Assembly: GCF_009670965.2 (NCBI RefSeq)
Contig: NZ_CP073239.1
Location: forward strand, 1,674,001-1,738,000
From: Riemerella anatipestifer
GTDB lineage: Bacteria > Bacteroidota > Bacteroidia > Flavobacteriales > Weeksellaceae
Direction: 5' to 3'
DNA: 64,000 nt
Below, piece after piece: positions 1 through 9,386 of this stretch (positions are counted from its first letter, which is position 1; each line of letters opens with the position of its first letter). The notes beneath the pieces are model-generated. The model was not told the origin of the DNA and made no database searches. It worked only from the letters and a program-made list of their open reading frames with translations. Made by a program: the position numbers and the translations under genes.

Positions 1-1
1 T

Positions 2-352
2 CTGAAAGCACTAGAGTTATTAAAGAAGAAAAAGTATATTCAGTCAGGTAATTACAGAAGTTTTTATGTGGAACTTATAGAGATTAGTAGGACTTTTTTA
101 CAAGAGCAGTACCATATTCCTGCGGAAGTTTTACTAACAGATGATTTATTGGCTTTAATGAAAGAAGACTCTAAAATATCCATAGAAAACGAAAAGATAA
201 TAGAGGAAGTCTTTTTGAGAGGAGATTTAGTGAAGTTTGCTAAAACCATTCCTGATGCCGATTTAATGGAAACCGACTATCAGAAAATAGTGGATTTTGT
301 GAAGCGTTCATATCAAGATATAGAATTTGAAAACTTAAGGAAAGATGTTTAA
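2..352 (+). CDS. Bat-operon protein of unknown function, C-terminal fragment
   Basis: The reading frame is open from the first complete codon of the window, so the start lies outside; about 116 residues remain. The fragment is soluble and alpha-helical in character, with acidic stretches, and has no motif I recognise. Its stop overlaps the batA start by 8 bases (ATGTTTAA), which indicates translational coupling. In Flavobacteriia the gene before batA in the moxR-DUF58-bat cluster is usually a protein of about 300 residues of unknown function, so this is probably its C-terminal third. GTG at 68 is an internal codon, not the start. Confidence 0.7.
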   Translation: MKALELLKKKKYIQSGNYRSFYVELIEISRTFLQEQYHIPAEVLLTDDLLALMKEDSKISIENEKIIEEVFLRGDLVKFAKTIPDADLMETDYQKIVDFVKRSYQDIEFENLRKDV

Positions 353-1337
353 TTTTGAGTTTCATAGTCCTTGGTTTTTATTACTTTTTTTAGGTTTTAT
401 ACCTCTTATTTTTAGGGATTTAAGTCATAAGAAAAGAAAAGGAATTGCTGTATCTTCTACTAAGAATATGCAAGTGATTTCTTATTTTGGAGCGGTATTG
501 TGGTTGCTTAGAATTTCCAAATATATTATTCTTTCAGCTCTTATTTTGGCAATAGCAAGACCTAGGACTTTCAGTATTTCGGAAGATAGAGATGAGACTA
601 AAGGTATGGATATTGTGCTTTCTATAGATGTGTCGTTGAGTATGTTGGCTAAAGATTTAGAACCTGATAGACTAACGGCTCTCAAAGAGATTGCAAGGAC
701 TTTCATTAAGCAAAGAACTACGGATAGGATAGGCTTGGTAGAATATTCTGGAGAGGCGTTGATGAGAGTGCCTTTGACTTCGGATCATAGGGTAGCAGAG
801 GAAGAATTGATGAGTTTTAACCCGATGGATTTGGAAGGTGGAACTAATATCGGCGATGGTTTGGCGGTAGCTGTGAGTCATTTAAGAAAATCTAAAGCAA
901 AGTCAAAAATCATTATTTTGATGACAGATGGTGTAAATACCATAGACAACGCTATGTCTCCACTAACAGCGGCAGAACTGGCACGAAATAATGATATTAA
1001 AGTTTATACCATAGGTATTGGGAGCAATGGTTTGGCATTGATGCCTACACAGCAAGATATTTTTGGTAATTTGGTGTTTACGGAGGAACAGGTGAAAATA
1101 GATGAATATCTTCTGAGAGATGTAGCTCAAATTACAGGAGGTAAGTATTTTAGAGCGACTTCTAATGAGAGTTTAAAGCAGATTTACGAAGAAATAGACA
1201 CTTTAGAAAAATCTAATATTAAAACTTCTAAGATTTACAATTACCAAGAGTATTTTAGATGGTTTTTATGGATAGCATTGGTAACTTTAGTTTTAGATGC
1301 TTTGTTGAGATGGAGGGTGTTTAGAGTATTAAATTAA
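345..1337 (+). CDS. batA: BatA-like von Willebrand factor A domain membrane protein
   Basis: 330 residues. Two hydrophobic segments at the N terminus and one near the C terminus flank a VWA domain. The MIDAS metal site is visible as DVSLS near residue 95, with the downstream MTDG motif near residue 190. BatA proteins of Bacteroidetes are membrane-anchored VWA proteins of the aerotolerance (Bat) operon. Their biochemical role is unsettled; with a MoxR ATPase they are thought to act in envelope protein maturation or stress tolerance. The gene overlaps its upstream neighbour and is followed by batB, batC and batD in the same direction. Confidence 0.93.
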   Translation: MFNFEFHSPWFLLLFLGFIPLIFRDLSHKKRKGIAVSSTKNMQVISYFGAVLWLLRISKYIILSALILAIARPRTFSISEDRDETKGMDIVLSIDVSLSMLAKDLEPDRLTALKEIARTFIKQRTTDRIGLVEYSGEALMRVPLTSDHRVAEEELMSFNPMDLEGGTNIGDGLAVAVSHLRKSKAKSKIIILMTDGVNTIDNAMSPLTAAELARNNDIKVYTIGIGSNGLALMPTQQDIFGNLVFTEEQVKIDEYLLRDVAQITGGKYFRATSNESLKQIYEEIDTLEKSNIKTSKIYNYQEYFRWFLWIALVTLVLDALLRWRVFRVLN

Positions 1338-1361
1338 CAAGAGAAACTTTATGTTATAGTG

Positions 1362-2369
1362 ATGGATTGGTATTTGGGTAATTATTGGTATGCATTATTG
1401 ATGCTTTTGTTACCATTATTGGGGTATCTTTTGTTTCGTTATTTAAAATGGAAAGAAAGGGTTAGAGGCTATTTTGCAGATGAACGCTTTCAGAGTACAC
1501 TATTTGAAAAAACAAAATGGTATCCTAAGTTTTTCTTGGTGATGTATTTTGTGGCGTTTTTGTTTTTAATTTTTGCGATGATGGATTTAATGGGAGGGAA
1601 AGAAGAAATTAAAGTACAACAAAAAATGAATAATGTGATGTTTCTCGTAGATGTTTCTAACTCTATGAATGCTCAAGATGTTGCTCCAGATAGACTTTCG
1701 TTAGCGAAAAATATTGTAATATCATCTATGCAAAAAATGACTAACGATAGGGTAGGTTTGGCTGTTTTTGCAGGAGAGGCTTTTTCGGTAATGCCATTAA
1801 CTACGGATTATTTGGCGGCGGAATCTTTCGTTTCTGGGTTAGAGACTTCGGCAGTGTCTACACAAGGAACAGATTTTTATAAAGCCATGCAGGTAGCGGT
1901 TTCTAAATTTAAGACCGTTTCCAAAGGGTCTGGCAGGATAGTACTGATAAGTGATGGTGAAGATAACGAAGGTAATGAAGCTGCAGCTATAAAAGAAGCT
2001 CAATCTAATGGAATACAAGTTATTACCGTAGGTGTAGGTACAGAGGAAGGTGCTCCAATTCCTGAATATATTTTTGGACAATTGATGGGATATAAGTCTA
2101 GTCTAATGGGGGAAACGGTAATTTCTAAAAGACAAACTCAGGCTTTAATAAATATTTCTGAAAAGACAGGAGGTGTTTATATTGATGGTAATCATATAGA
2201 TAAGGCAGTTAATGGGATTTTAGAAAATCTTAAAAAACAGTCTTCTACAACAGAAAGTTTTGTGAAATCTCAAACGGGGGTACATTACTATCAATACTTT
2301 TTGGCGGTGTCTTTGCTTTTATTTTTTATCATTTATTTAACAAATCCTAAGCGAGATTTTAACATTTAA
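1362..2369 (+). CDS. batB: BatB-like VWA domain membrane protein
   Basis: 335 residues from ATG 1362; a GTG three bases upstream is in frame but less likely. An N-terminal hydrophobic hairpin is followed by a VWA domain with MIDAS motif DVSNS near residue 98 and ISDGEDNEG near residue 190. A transmembrane helix lies at the very C terminus (LLLFFIIYL). It is the second VWA protein of the Bat operon and is paralogous to BatA. It probably forms a membrane complex with BatA and the TPR protein BatC. Confidence 0.92.
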   Translation: MDWYLGNYWYALLMLLLPLLGYLLFRYLKWKERVRGYFADERFQSTLFEKTKWYPKFFLVMYFVAFLFLIFAMMDLMGGKEEIKVQQKMNNVMFLVDVSNSMNAQDVAPDRLSLAKNIVISSMQKMTNDRVGLAVFAGEAFSVMPLTTDYLAAESFVSGLETSAVSTQGTDFYKAMQVAVSKFKTVSKGSGRIVLISDGEDNEGNEAAAIKEAQSNGIQVITVGVGTEEGAPIPEYIFGQLMGYKSSLMGETVISKRQTQALINISEKTGGVYIDGNHIDKAVNGILENLKKQSSTTESFVKSQTGVHYYQYFLAVSLLLFFIIYLTNPKRDFNI

Positions 2370-2391
2370 AATCGTTATTTTTGCATAGTAA

Positions 2392-3153
2392 ATGACTAGG
2401 AATCTATTTATTAGTTTTTGTTTAACTTTCTTTTGTATCTGTATCTTGCAAGGGCAGGGTAGTTACAATGCTTTGTCCTATAAGGGAAATAGAGAATATG
2501 ATTCTAAAAACTATGATAAAGCTTCGTCTTACTTTTTAGAGGCTATTAAAAAGAAGCAAGACTTCGGTGGTCATTATAATTTAGGTAATACTTTGTATAA
2601 GAGAGAAATGTATTCTGAAGCAAAGGCAGAGTACCAGAAAGCTTTATCTCTAGCGAAAACCAAGGAAGATAAAATGGCTGCTCTGTACAACTTAGGCAAT
2701 GCAGAAATGAAGGCTCAAAATTATGATAAGGCAGCTGAGTTCTACAAGAAAGCTTTGCAACAAGACCCTTACAATGAGTCTATAAGAAAGAATTATAATA
2801 TTTCTAAGTTAAAACAAAAGGAGAAGAATCAATCAAAATCGAATAATAAATCTCAAAATCAAAATTCGGAGCAGGATAAACCACAAGATAATCAGCAAAA
2901 AAAATCTGAACAAGAGTCGCCTCAAAATTCAGATAAAAATAAAGATGGTGGAGCTAATGAGAAAGATAAAGGTCAGGGTGCAGGACAGACTCCTAAACCT
3001 AATAATAACAGCTCTGAAAATAAAAGAGGAATGTCTAAGGAAGAAGAAAATAGAATTATGCAACGCTTGGAAAGTAAAGAGCGAGATGCTGCAAGAAGAA
3101 TTCTTAATAAAAATTCATATATAGACCCCAAAAGTAATGAAAAGGATTGGTAG
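2392..3153 (+). CDS. batC: BatC-like tetratricopeptide repeat protein
   Basis: 253 residues with an N-terminal signal peptide (FCLTFFCICILQGQ). Three TPR units occupy roughly residues 35-140; HYNLGNTLYKR and ALYNLGNAEMK are the clearest helices. A low-complexity tail rich in Q, N, K, S and E follows, then a charged C terminus. TPR plus disordered tail is the standard BatC layout. A TATTTTTG box just upstream (about 2370) resembles the Bacteroidetes -7 promoter element and may give an internal promoter. The stop overlaps the region before batD, consistent with coupled translation. Confidence 0.88.
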   Translation: MTRNLFISFCLTFFCICILQGQGSYNALSYKGNREYDSKNYDKASSYFLEAIKKKQDFGGHYNLGNTLYKREMYSEAKAEYQKALSLAKTKEDKMAALYNLGNAEMKAQNYDKAAEFYKKALQQDPYNESIRKNYNISKLKQKEKNQSKSNNKSQNQNSEQDKPQDNQQKKSEQESPQNSDKNKDGGANEKDKGQGAGQTPKPNNNSSENKRGMSKEEENRIMQRLESKERDAARRILNKNSYIDPKSNEKDW

Positions 3154-3158
3154 CCATA

Positions 3159-4847
3159 ATGCGTAAGGAGTTTTGGAGTATATTACTATTCTTATTGTCC
3201 GTAAAATTGTACGGGCAAGTCTCTTTTTATGCAGAAACTAATACCAAAGAAATCAAAGCAAATGAGCCTGTATTATTTACAATAATGCTAGAGCTTAATG
3301 GTAACGAATACAGACAAGAATCTCTCATAAGGTTGCCCGACCTTTCAAAATTTGAAGTTCTAAGCGATGGTTCCTCTAGAAATACCTTCTTAGACCCTGA
3401 TAAAAATATTACGGTAGACCAGATTGTTTATCAAATACTTATAGCACCCAAAAAAACAGGTAAACTAAAGATTGGGAGTGCTTTGGTAACTGTAAATGGG
3501 AAAATATATAAAACAGAGCCGTTTGAAGTATCTGTAACAGGAAGAGAGGCGTTGAGTAATAATAAAATTTCCGATGATATTCAACTAAAATTACAGGTTA
3601 AAAATCACTCTGTTTATCAACATCAAGGAGCGGTGGTAGAGCTTAAAGCGTATGCTAAGAATATAGACTATTTTCAAAGAATCCATGATATTAAACTTCC
3701 AAAAGACGGAACGAATAGATTTTATCTTATATCAGGGAGATCAGACGATATAGAACCGTTAGAGGGGAATATACTTTTGTCTCAAGTGTTGGGAGTTTAT
3801 GTAATGTTTCCTGAAAAATCTGGTCAGTTAGAGCTTCCTAAGATTTCCGCTAAGGTAGCAGGAACGGGGAAAGATGAGGTTATATATGCTAACTCAAAAA
3901 ACTCTATAAGAGTTAAACCATTACCAAAAGAGGCTCCTGTTGGGTTCAAAAATGCAGTTGGGCAGTTTGAAATAGAATCTGATAATGTTGTAAAAGAGGT
4001 GAAAAAGGGAGTGCCGTTTTATTTTACGGTGCGTTTAAAAGGGGTAGGGAATTTGGATAGGTTGCAATTTCCTTCGCTTGTGACTAGTAAAGACTACAAG
4101 GTTTATCCTCCAAAAATCACAAAAAATATAGCCGTTACCCAGCACGGAATGAAGGGGAGTTTAGTGGCTAGATATTTGGTAGTGCCTAATGTACTTGGTG
4201 ATATAAAATTAGAATTGGAGCCTTTGGCTTATTTTGACCCTAAAAAAGAATCTTATCACACATTAGAACTTAATGAAGTGAATATATTGGTGGCTTCCGA
4301 TAGTCTAGATAAAGCAAAAACAAACACTTTGGATAAAGTGATAGATAATACTAACTATGTCTTAGAAACCGTACAACTTCCTAAAATTAAAAATGAAACT
4401 TTTAAAAGTTCTGAAAATACTAGATGGTATCTTCTAGGAGGGTTACTACTGTTAAGTAGCTTTTTAGGTGGTTTTTTATTGAGTAAGAGATTGAAGAAAA
4501 AAGGTAATGCAGCTGATGTAAAATCTGATTTGAAAGTGCAACATTACAGTATAATTGATTTTGAAGATGATTATAGAGTTCTGAGAGAATCTCTAGAGTA
4601 TAAAAACTACCCAATGTTTTTTGATACTTTTGATAAAATGAAGATAAAAGTTCAGCACTATTTTAATTCAAATAGTATCAATATTCAATCTGTAATAGAA
4701 GAGAAGAAGGGCTATTTTATAGCTGAAGAATACAGGCAATTAGTTTCTAATATAGAAATAGAAAAGTACGCTCCTGTTAAAGATGCTGAACAATTAAACG
4801 AATTATATTATAAAATCATCAATTTGCATAATAAGATGGTGGTGTAA
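3159..4847 (+). CDS. batD: BatD family protein
   Basis: About 562 residues from ATG 3159, which is directly followed by a signal peptide (FWSILLFLLSVKLYG); a TTG start 12 bases upstream inside batC is less likely. A large periplasmic beta-rich region (oxygen-tolerance/BatD family) is followed by a single transmembrane helix around residue 430 (LLLLSSFLGGFLL) and a cytoplasmic helical tail. BatD is the last gene of the Bat operon and is thought to work with BatA/B at the membrane. Confidence 0.9.
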   Translation: MRKEFWSILLFLLSVKLYGQVSFYAETNTKEIKANEPVLFTIMLELNGNEYRQESLIRLPDLSKFEVLSDGSSRNTFLDPDKNITVDQIVYQILIAPKKTGKLKIGSALVTVNGKIYKTEPFEVSVTGREALSNNKISDDIQLKLQVKNHSVYQHQGAVVELKAYAKNIDYFQRIHDIKLPKDGTNRFYLISGRSDDIEPLEGNILLSQVLGVYVMFPEKSGQLELPKISAKVAGTGKDEVIYANSKNSIRVKPLPKEAPVGFKNAVGQFEIESDNVVKEVKKGVPFYFTVRLKGVGNLDRLQFPSLVTSKDYKVYPPKITKNIAVTQHGMKGSLVARYLVVPNVLGDIKLELEPLAYFDPKKESYHTLELNEVNILVASDSLDKAKTNTLDKVIDNTNYVLETVQLPKIKNETFKSSENTRWYLLGGLLLLSSFLGGFLLSKRLKKKGNAADVKSDLKVQHYSIIDFEDDYRVLRESLEYKNYPMFFDTFDKMKIKVQHYFNSNSINIQSVIEEKKGYFIAEEYRQLVSNIEIEKYAPVKDAEQLNELYYKIINLHNKMVV

Positions 4848-4892
4848 TCATTTTTTATTCCTATTTTTGCCCCCAAAAACATAATAATAAAG

Positions 4893-5495
4893 ATGGGATT
4901 TTTAGAAGAATTTTCGCTTAAAGAGTCAATGACGAGTTTCATGGTATTGTTTGCCGTAATAGATATTATCGGTTCTATTCCAGTGATTGTGTCGTTAAGG
5001 AAAAGATTCGGACATATAGAGTCAGAAAAGGCTTCTATAGTATCGGGTATTCTAATGATTTCTTTTCTTTTTATTGGAGATAAAATTTTGCAGTTTATTG
5101 GGGTAGATGTTAACTCATTCGCAATAGCAGGGGCTTTAGTTATCTTTGTAATTGCTTTAGAAATGATTTTAGGAATTGAAATCCATAAGGCAGGAGAGGT
5201 TAATGCTGCTTCTATAGTTCCTATTGCGTTTCCTTTGGTTGCAGGAGCAGGTACGCTAACTACTACTCTTTCGTTAAGAGCAGAATATCATATTGTAAAT
5301 ATTATTATAGGTATATTACTCAATATTTTAGTGATTTACCTTGTGCTTAAATCTGCTAACTGGCTAGAGAAAAAACTTGGAGATGCTACACTTATGATTT
5401 TCCAAAAGGTATTTGGGATTATATTACTAGCCATTTCTATAAAACTATTTACAGCTAATTTTGCACAACTAATAGCAAACTATATCAATATCTAA
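4893..5495 (+). CDS. MarC family integral membrane protein
   Basis: 200 residues with about six hydrophobic helices. The FAVIDIIGSIPV segment near the N terminus and the IVPIAFPLVAGAGTLTT segment mid-protein are hallmarks of the MarC/UPF0056 family. The transported substrate of this family is not established; the old link to multiple antibiotic resistance was withdrawn for E. coli MarC. A TATTTTTG box at about 4862 may be its promoter. The small membrane gene at 5509 follows 13 bases later and is probably co-transcribed. Confidence 0.88.
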   Translation: MGFLEEFSLKESMTSFMVLFAVIDIIGSIPVIVSLRKRFGHIESEKASIVSGILMISFLFIGDKILQFIGVDVNSFAIAGALVIFVIALEMILGIEIHKAGEVNAASIVPIAFPLVAGAGTLTTTLSLRAEYHIVNIIIGILLNILVIYLVLKSANWLEKKLGDATLMIFQKVFGIILLAISIKLFTANFAQLIANYINI

Positions 5496-5508
5496 AAAAG
5501 TTACGAGT

Positions 5509-5703
5509 ATGAAACTAGTATATAAAATATTTTTAGTGTTATTCGTTGTATTTATAGGTCTTAACCTTTATGCAATAGATTGGGAATTAGGATTTATGGA
5601 TAATGAGAATACTAAATTTGTGTTTTCTATTTCTGCAGCGTTGTTGGGAGTGCTTTTAGTTTTTGTACTCAATACATGGAGTAAACTGTCTCCTAAAAAA
5701 TAA
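5509..5703 (+). CDS. small two-helix membrane protein
   Basis: 64 residues, two transmembrane helices (residues 5-22 and about 36-55) joined by an acidic loop containing DWELGF. Function unknown. It lies 13 bases behind the MarC-family gene on the same strand and just before a strong terminator, so it most likely ends that transcription unit. Confidence 0.7.
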   Translation: MKLVYKIFLVLFVVFIGLNLYAIDWELGFMDNENTKFVFSISAALLGVLLVFVLNTWSKLSPKK

Positions 5704-5708
5704 AATTG

Positions 5709-5745
5709 AAAGAGGTCTTTTCAAACTGAAAAGACCTCTTTTTTA
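5709..5745. terminator. bidirectional intrinsic terminator
   Basis: A perfect 12-bp stem (AGAGGTCTTTTC with GAAAAGACCTCT), a 5-base loop, and T-runs on both sides lie between the convergent ends of the small membrane gene and aroB. Confidence 0.93.
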
Positions 5746-5746
5746 T

Positions 5747-6790
5747 TTACTTCTCTAAGTTTCTGTAGTAATCAAGTGCAGAAATTACTTGTTTTTCATC
5801 CACTTTATAATCAAATAAGCAACTACCTATCCCATTGATGAGTGCGAAATTAACAATACCATTTTGGTTTTTCTTGTCATTTTTCATTAGGGTTATAATG
5901 TTTTCGTTAGAAAGCTCTTTTATAGAAATATAAGGGTAAAAACGAAGCAACTGTTTCTCTATATTATGATAAGTTTCGTTATCTATAAGACCTTCTGTAA
6001 GAGCAAGGTAGCTTTCTGTAATCATACCTAGAGCTACGGCTTCACCGTGAGGAATAGGCTTTTCTAGTGCCATAAAAAGGCTTTCTACGGCGTGTCCAAT
6101 AGTATGTCCAAAATTGAGTGTCTTCCTTACATTTTGTTCTTTAAAGTCTCTATTTACGACCTCTTGTTTTATTTTCATAGAAGTTTCTATAAAAGGAGCA
6201 ATGCTTTCTGGTGTGAGTTCGGTAATGGAGCTTAGAGTACTCCAATGTTGCCTATCAGCTATTAGACCATGCTTTAGCATTTCTGCAAAGCCACTTCTTA
6301 ATTCAATGAAGGGTAATGTTTTTAAAAAATCCGTATAAACAAATATCTGTTCAGGAAGAGCAAAAGTCCCTACGATATTTTTAAGGTATTGGTGGTCTAT
6401 TCCTGTTTTTCCGCCTATGGAAGCATCACACATAGAGAGGAGCGTGGTTGGGAGGTTAATAAAACTAAAACCTCGTTTGTAGGTAGAAGCGATAAAGCCA
6501 CCTAAATCGCTAATAACACCGCCACCAAGGTTGATAAGTAATGATTTTCTATCTACTTTGAAGTCTGAAAGTATCTCCCAAATTTGTATGGCTGTACTGA
6601 TGTTTTTATTTTCCTCACCAGCTTCTATTTCTACAATTTCAAAATGAATATCGGTTTGTAAATTTCCTAGAAGAGTGGGGAGACAATATTCGTGAGTGTT
6701 TTCATCTACCAAGATGATGATTTGGCTTGGCTTGGTCTTTTCTAAAAACTGATTAAGACTGCTAAAATCGGAATCTAAACGACTAATCAT
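5747..6790 (-). CDS. aroB: 3-dehydroquinate synthase
   Basis: 347 residues, the normal AroB length. It converts DAHP to 3-dehydroquinate, the second step of the shikimate pathway, using NAD and a divalent metal. Visible family motifs are the NAD-binding GGGVISDLGGF, then LPTTLLSMCDASIGGKTG with active-site lysine and aspartate, and the metal-binding FGHTIGHAVE. It stands alone on the minus strand. Confidence 0.96.
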   Translation of the reverse strand: MISRLDSDFSSLNQFLEKTKPSQIIILVDENTHEYCLPTLLGNLQTDIHFEIVEIEAGEENKNISTAIQIWEILSDFKVDRKSLLINLGGGVISDLGGFIASTYKRGFSFINLPTTLLSMCDASIGGKTGIDHQYLKNIVGTFALPEQIFVYTDFLKTLPFIELRSGFAEMLKHGLIADRQHWSTLSSITELTPESIAPFIETSMKIKQEVVNRDFKEQNVRKTLNFGHTIGHAVESLFMALEKPIPHGEAVALGMITESYLALTEGLIDNETYHNIEKQLLRFYPYISIKELSNENIITLMKNDKKNQNGIVNFALINGIGSCLFDYKVDEKQVISALDYYRNLEK

Positions 6791-6851
6791 AAGTGCTAAA
6801 TTTCAGCAAAGATAACTATATTTTTGGAGTAGATATTTTAAGATAGAGCTT

Positions 6852-7331
6852 TTAAAAAGATGATACTATCAAGTTGAAAATTCTAAAAATACCGTAGTCC
6901 ATAAAATTCATACTCCAAAGGATAACTAAAAATACTAATAGAACAGTGGTTTGCTGTTTCTTATCAAATTTCCTCCAATACGAAGTAAAGGTGTAATATA
7001 ACAGAAGGGTATTGATTAGAAAGTTAATAGCTCTAAATATAGAGCTTTGTTGAATACTCTTATCACAATGAAGGCTAAACGCGTCAATTATATTAAAAGT
7101 TGATAAGCTTAATACTACAATAATAATTGATATTATTGGGATATTATCAAAGAATAATTTATGCACAACTAACAGTAAAACAGAACAGAGAAACGGTACA
7201 ACCCAAACTTGTACGGCAGCTAAGCTATAGATACGGATATAAAAATCAAGAATTCCTATTCCCCAAATAATAAAAGAAGAGAGAATTAAATTTTTAATAA
7301 AATGATAAATAAAAATGGGTTTGATTTGCAT
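6852..7331 (-). CDS. hypothetical membrane protein
   Basis: 159 residues with four or five hydrophobic helices and few charges between them; no motif recognised. It lies between aroB and another small membrane gene on the same strand, with gaps of 61 and 83 bases. The sequence is very AT-rich. Confidence 0.6.
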   Translation of the reverse strand: MQIKPIFIYHFIKNLILSSFIIWGIGILDFYIRIYSLAAVQVWVVPFLCSVLLLVVHKLFFDNIPIISIIIVVLSLSTFNIIDAFSLHCDKSIQQSSIFRAINFLINTLLLYYTFTSYWRKFDKKQQTTVLLVFLVILWSMNFMDYGIFRIFNLIVSSF

Positions 7332-7414
7332 TTAATACGCTGGTAGTTTTTTGAAAAGTAGAATGGGCTTGAGCCTTAAAATTAATTTAGTCTTAACAAT
7401 ATTTTTTGATGCTA

Positions 7415-7642
7415 CTAATTAGGCGGTCTCATTCGTCTTGTTCTATTTTTTTCATATTCTGGTATTTGTGGATCTCTGCCACGTTCCCAACCTGTTATAA
7501 AAATGTATGTAATACCGATTAGAAAAAATAAGATAATAAAGATTATAATTGATAATTTTTCTGTTTTTGTTAATATTGAACTCCTCAGTACCCAAAAAAT
7601 CAAAAACAATATAAGTATTAAAGAAAGAATTAAAATGCCCAT
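7415..7642 (-). CDS. hypothetical small membrane protein
   Basis: 75 residues. Two transmembrane helices fill the first 50 residues, followed by a charged, proline- and arginine-rich tail (EYEKNRTRRMRPPN). Function unknown. Probably in one unit with the minus-strand gene downstream. Confidence 0.6.
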   Translation of the reverse strand: MGILILSLILILFLIFWVLRSSILTKTEKLSIIIFIILFFLIGITYIFITGWERGRDPQIPEYEKNRTRRMRPPN

Positions 7643-7831
7643 ATAGTTGAGTTTTTTTTAATTATAGCTAATAATATCTCATAATCACAGCAAAGTCATT
7701 TTCATCACAGCTAAATTAGAAAAATAAATTAAACTCTGTTGGTTTATTTGGAGCATTTGCTATTGTCAACGATTATTTGAAAAGGAACTAAATTTTAATA
7801 AAGAAATTAGTTTTAAATCGGATAAATTAGA

Positions 7832-7839
7832 TAAATTTG
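7832..7839 (+). promoter_or_regulatory. TAnnTTTG -7 promoter box
   Basis: TAAATTTG stands 24 bases before the proline dehydrogenase ATG and matches the -7 element of the Bacteroidetes primary sigma factor. The -33 TTG element is not clear here. Confidence 0.5.
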
Positions 7840-7863
7840 CCGTCATATAAAAAACAACTAATA

Positions 7864-9036
7864 ATGAGCCTTTTTAACGATACCAAAGTCGCTTTTGCAG
7901 ATAAAACAACAGAACAACTAGAGAAAGCAAAGTGGATGTTTACTATGATTAAGTTTCCACAATTGACTAATGTGGGGATAAACCTACTTAACTTTAGTAT
8001 TAAAAATAATTTCCCTTTTGTGGAGGGGATTGTTGAAAAAACATTATTCCAGCAGTTTTGTGGTGGCGTTACTAGAGAGCAAAGCCAGAAAGTAGTTAAT
8101 GAGATGTATCAGCGTCATATAGGCAGTATCTTTGATTATGCTATAGAAGGTAAAGAAGAAGAACAAGCCTTTGACCATACTTGCGAAGAAATAAAACAAA
8201 ATATTCTGTACGCCGCAGGGAATCCAGCCATTCCTTTTGTGGTTTTTAAACCAACAGGATTTGGAAGGTTAGATTTATATGCAGAAGTTCAGGCGAAAAA
8301 AGAGCTAACAAGTTCAGAAAAAGAAGAGTGGAGCAGGGTAGTGAAACGCTACGAAGAAGTTTGTCAGTTGGCATACGACAAAGGCGTTATAGTAATGGTA
8401 GATGCCGAAGAGTCTTGGATACAAACAGCTGTAGATGATTTGGTAAACGAAATGAAATCTCGTTATAATAAAGAGAGAGCCATCGTGTGGAATACCATTC
8501 AGATGTATAGAACAGGAAGATTGGAGTATCTAGCCGAAGACTTAGAGAGAGCTAAGTCTAAAGGTTACTACTTAGGCTACAAGTTTGTGAGAGGGGCTTA
8601 TATGGAGAAAGAAAGAGAGAGAGCAGAAAAAATGGGCTATCCATCACCTATCCAGCCAACAAAACAGGCATCTGATGACAATTATAATGCAGGGATAGAT
8701 TTTGTAATGGCTAATTTAGATAAGGTTTCGGCGTTCTTTGGGACTCATAATGAGAAATCTACGGAGCTGGTGATGGATAGAATGAAAGAAAAAGGTCTGC
8801 CGAATGATTTCCAACAAATCCATTTTGGACAACTTTATGGAATGAGTGATAACATCACTTACTACCTAGGAAACAAAAAATACAATGCGTGTAAATATCT
8901 GCCTTATGGTCCAGTGAAAGATGTAGTGCCATACCTTACAAGAAGAGCCCAAGAGAATACTTCTGTGGCGGGGCAAACAGGTAGAGAGCTATCTCTAATA
9001 GAAAGAGAACTTAAAAGAAGAAAAACAGAAAGATAA
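7864..9036 (+). CDS. proline dehydrogenase
   Basis: 390 residues from ATG 7864; an in-frame TTG 27 bases upstream overlaps the promoter box and was rejected. A stand-alone FAD-dependent proline dehydrogenase that oxidises proline to pyrroline-5-carboxylate. Family signatures include KFVRGAYMEKERE and FGTHNEKS in the barrel and the C-terminal YLTRRAQENTSV arginine motif that binds the proline carboxylate. No delta-1-pyrroline-5-carboxylate dehydrogenase domain is fused and none lies next to it. Confidence 0.93.
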   Translation: MSLFNDTKVAFADKTTEQLEKAKWMFTMIKFPQLTNVGINLLNFSIKNNFPFVEGIVEKTLFQQFCGGVTREQSQKVVNEMYQRHIGSIFDYAIEGKEEEQAFDHTCEEIKQNILYAAGNPAIPFVVFKPTGFGRLDLYAEVQAKKELTSSEKEEWSRVVKRYEEVCQLAYDKGVIVMVDAEESWIQTAVDDLVNEMKSRYNKERAIVWNTIQMYRTGRLEYLAEDLERAKSKGYYLGYKFVRGAYMEKERERAEKMGYPSPIQPTKQASDDNYNAGIDFVMANLDKVSAFFGTHNEKSTELVMDRMKEKGLPNDFQQIHFGQLYGMSDNITYYLGNKKYNACKYLPYGPVKDVVPYLTRRAQENTSVAGQTGRELSLIERELKRRKTER

Positions 9037-9060
9037 AATCTATCTAAGATATACAAAAAA

Positions 9061-9095
9061 AAAGCCAAAGTAAAGCCTTTTACTTTGGCTTTTTT
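9061..9095 (+). terminator. intrinsic terminator
   Basis: AAGCCAAAGTAAA pairs with TTTACTTTGGCTT around a short loop and is followed by a T-run. It ends the proline dehydrogenase transcript. Confidence 0.9.
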
Positions 9096-9153
9096 ATTTT
9101 AGGGCAGGATTATTAGGCCAAAGTTGCACTTGTGTCAAAAAAAGTTTTGTTTC

Positions 9154-9186
9154 TTTTGGATATTCAAAACCTAAGGTCTATATTTG
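9154..9186 (+). promoter_or_regulatory. promoter of the methionine operon
   Basis: TTTTG (9154-9158) and TATATTTG (9179-9186), 20 bases apart, match the TTG / TAnnTTTG promoter pattern of Bacteroidetes. The predicted transcript starts shortly before the SAM riboswitch. Confidence 0.65.
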
Positions 9187-9218
9187 TGTTGTATTTGTAC
9201 CTTAACATCATCGGAAAT

Positions 9219-9317
9219 GTTATCAAGAAAGGCGGAGGGACTAGACCCTGTGAAGCCTTAGCAACCCTTTCATCAAGAAAGAAGGTGCTACATTCTACCT
9301 ATTTGGGGATAGATAAC
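9219..9317 (+). ncRNA. SAM-I (S-box) riboswitch
   Basis: The P1 stem is GTTATC (9219-9224) with GATAAC (9312-9317). Between them are the S-box core elements in order: AAGA-AAGGCGGAGGGACT, CCCTGTGAAGCC, TAGCAACC and GAAGGTGCTACATTC. SAM-I riboswitches bind S-adenosylmethionine and switch off downstream methionine genes, here metH and metF. A 62-residue frame crossing this element is not a gene. Confidence 0.93.
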
Positions 9318-9386
9318 TAAAAGATTTCTACTTTACCTTTTGAGCTTTCTTTTTAACATTTCAATGATTTTTTAAACTTTATTGAA

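Noticed and set aside
9132..9320. 62-residue plus-strand frame before metH
   Set aside because: It crosses the SAM-I riboswitch, whose structure explains the conservation.
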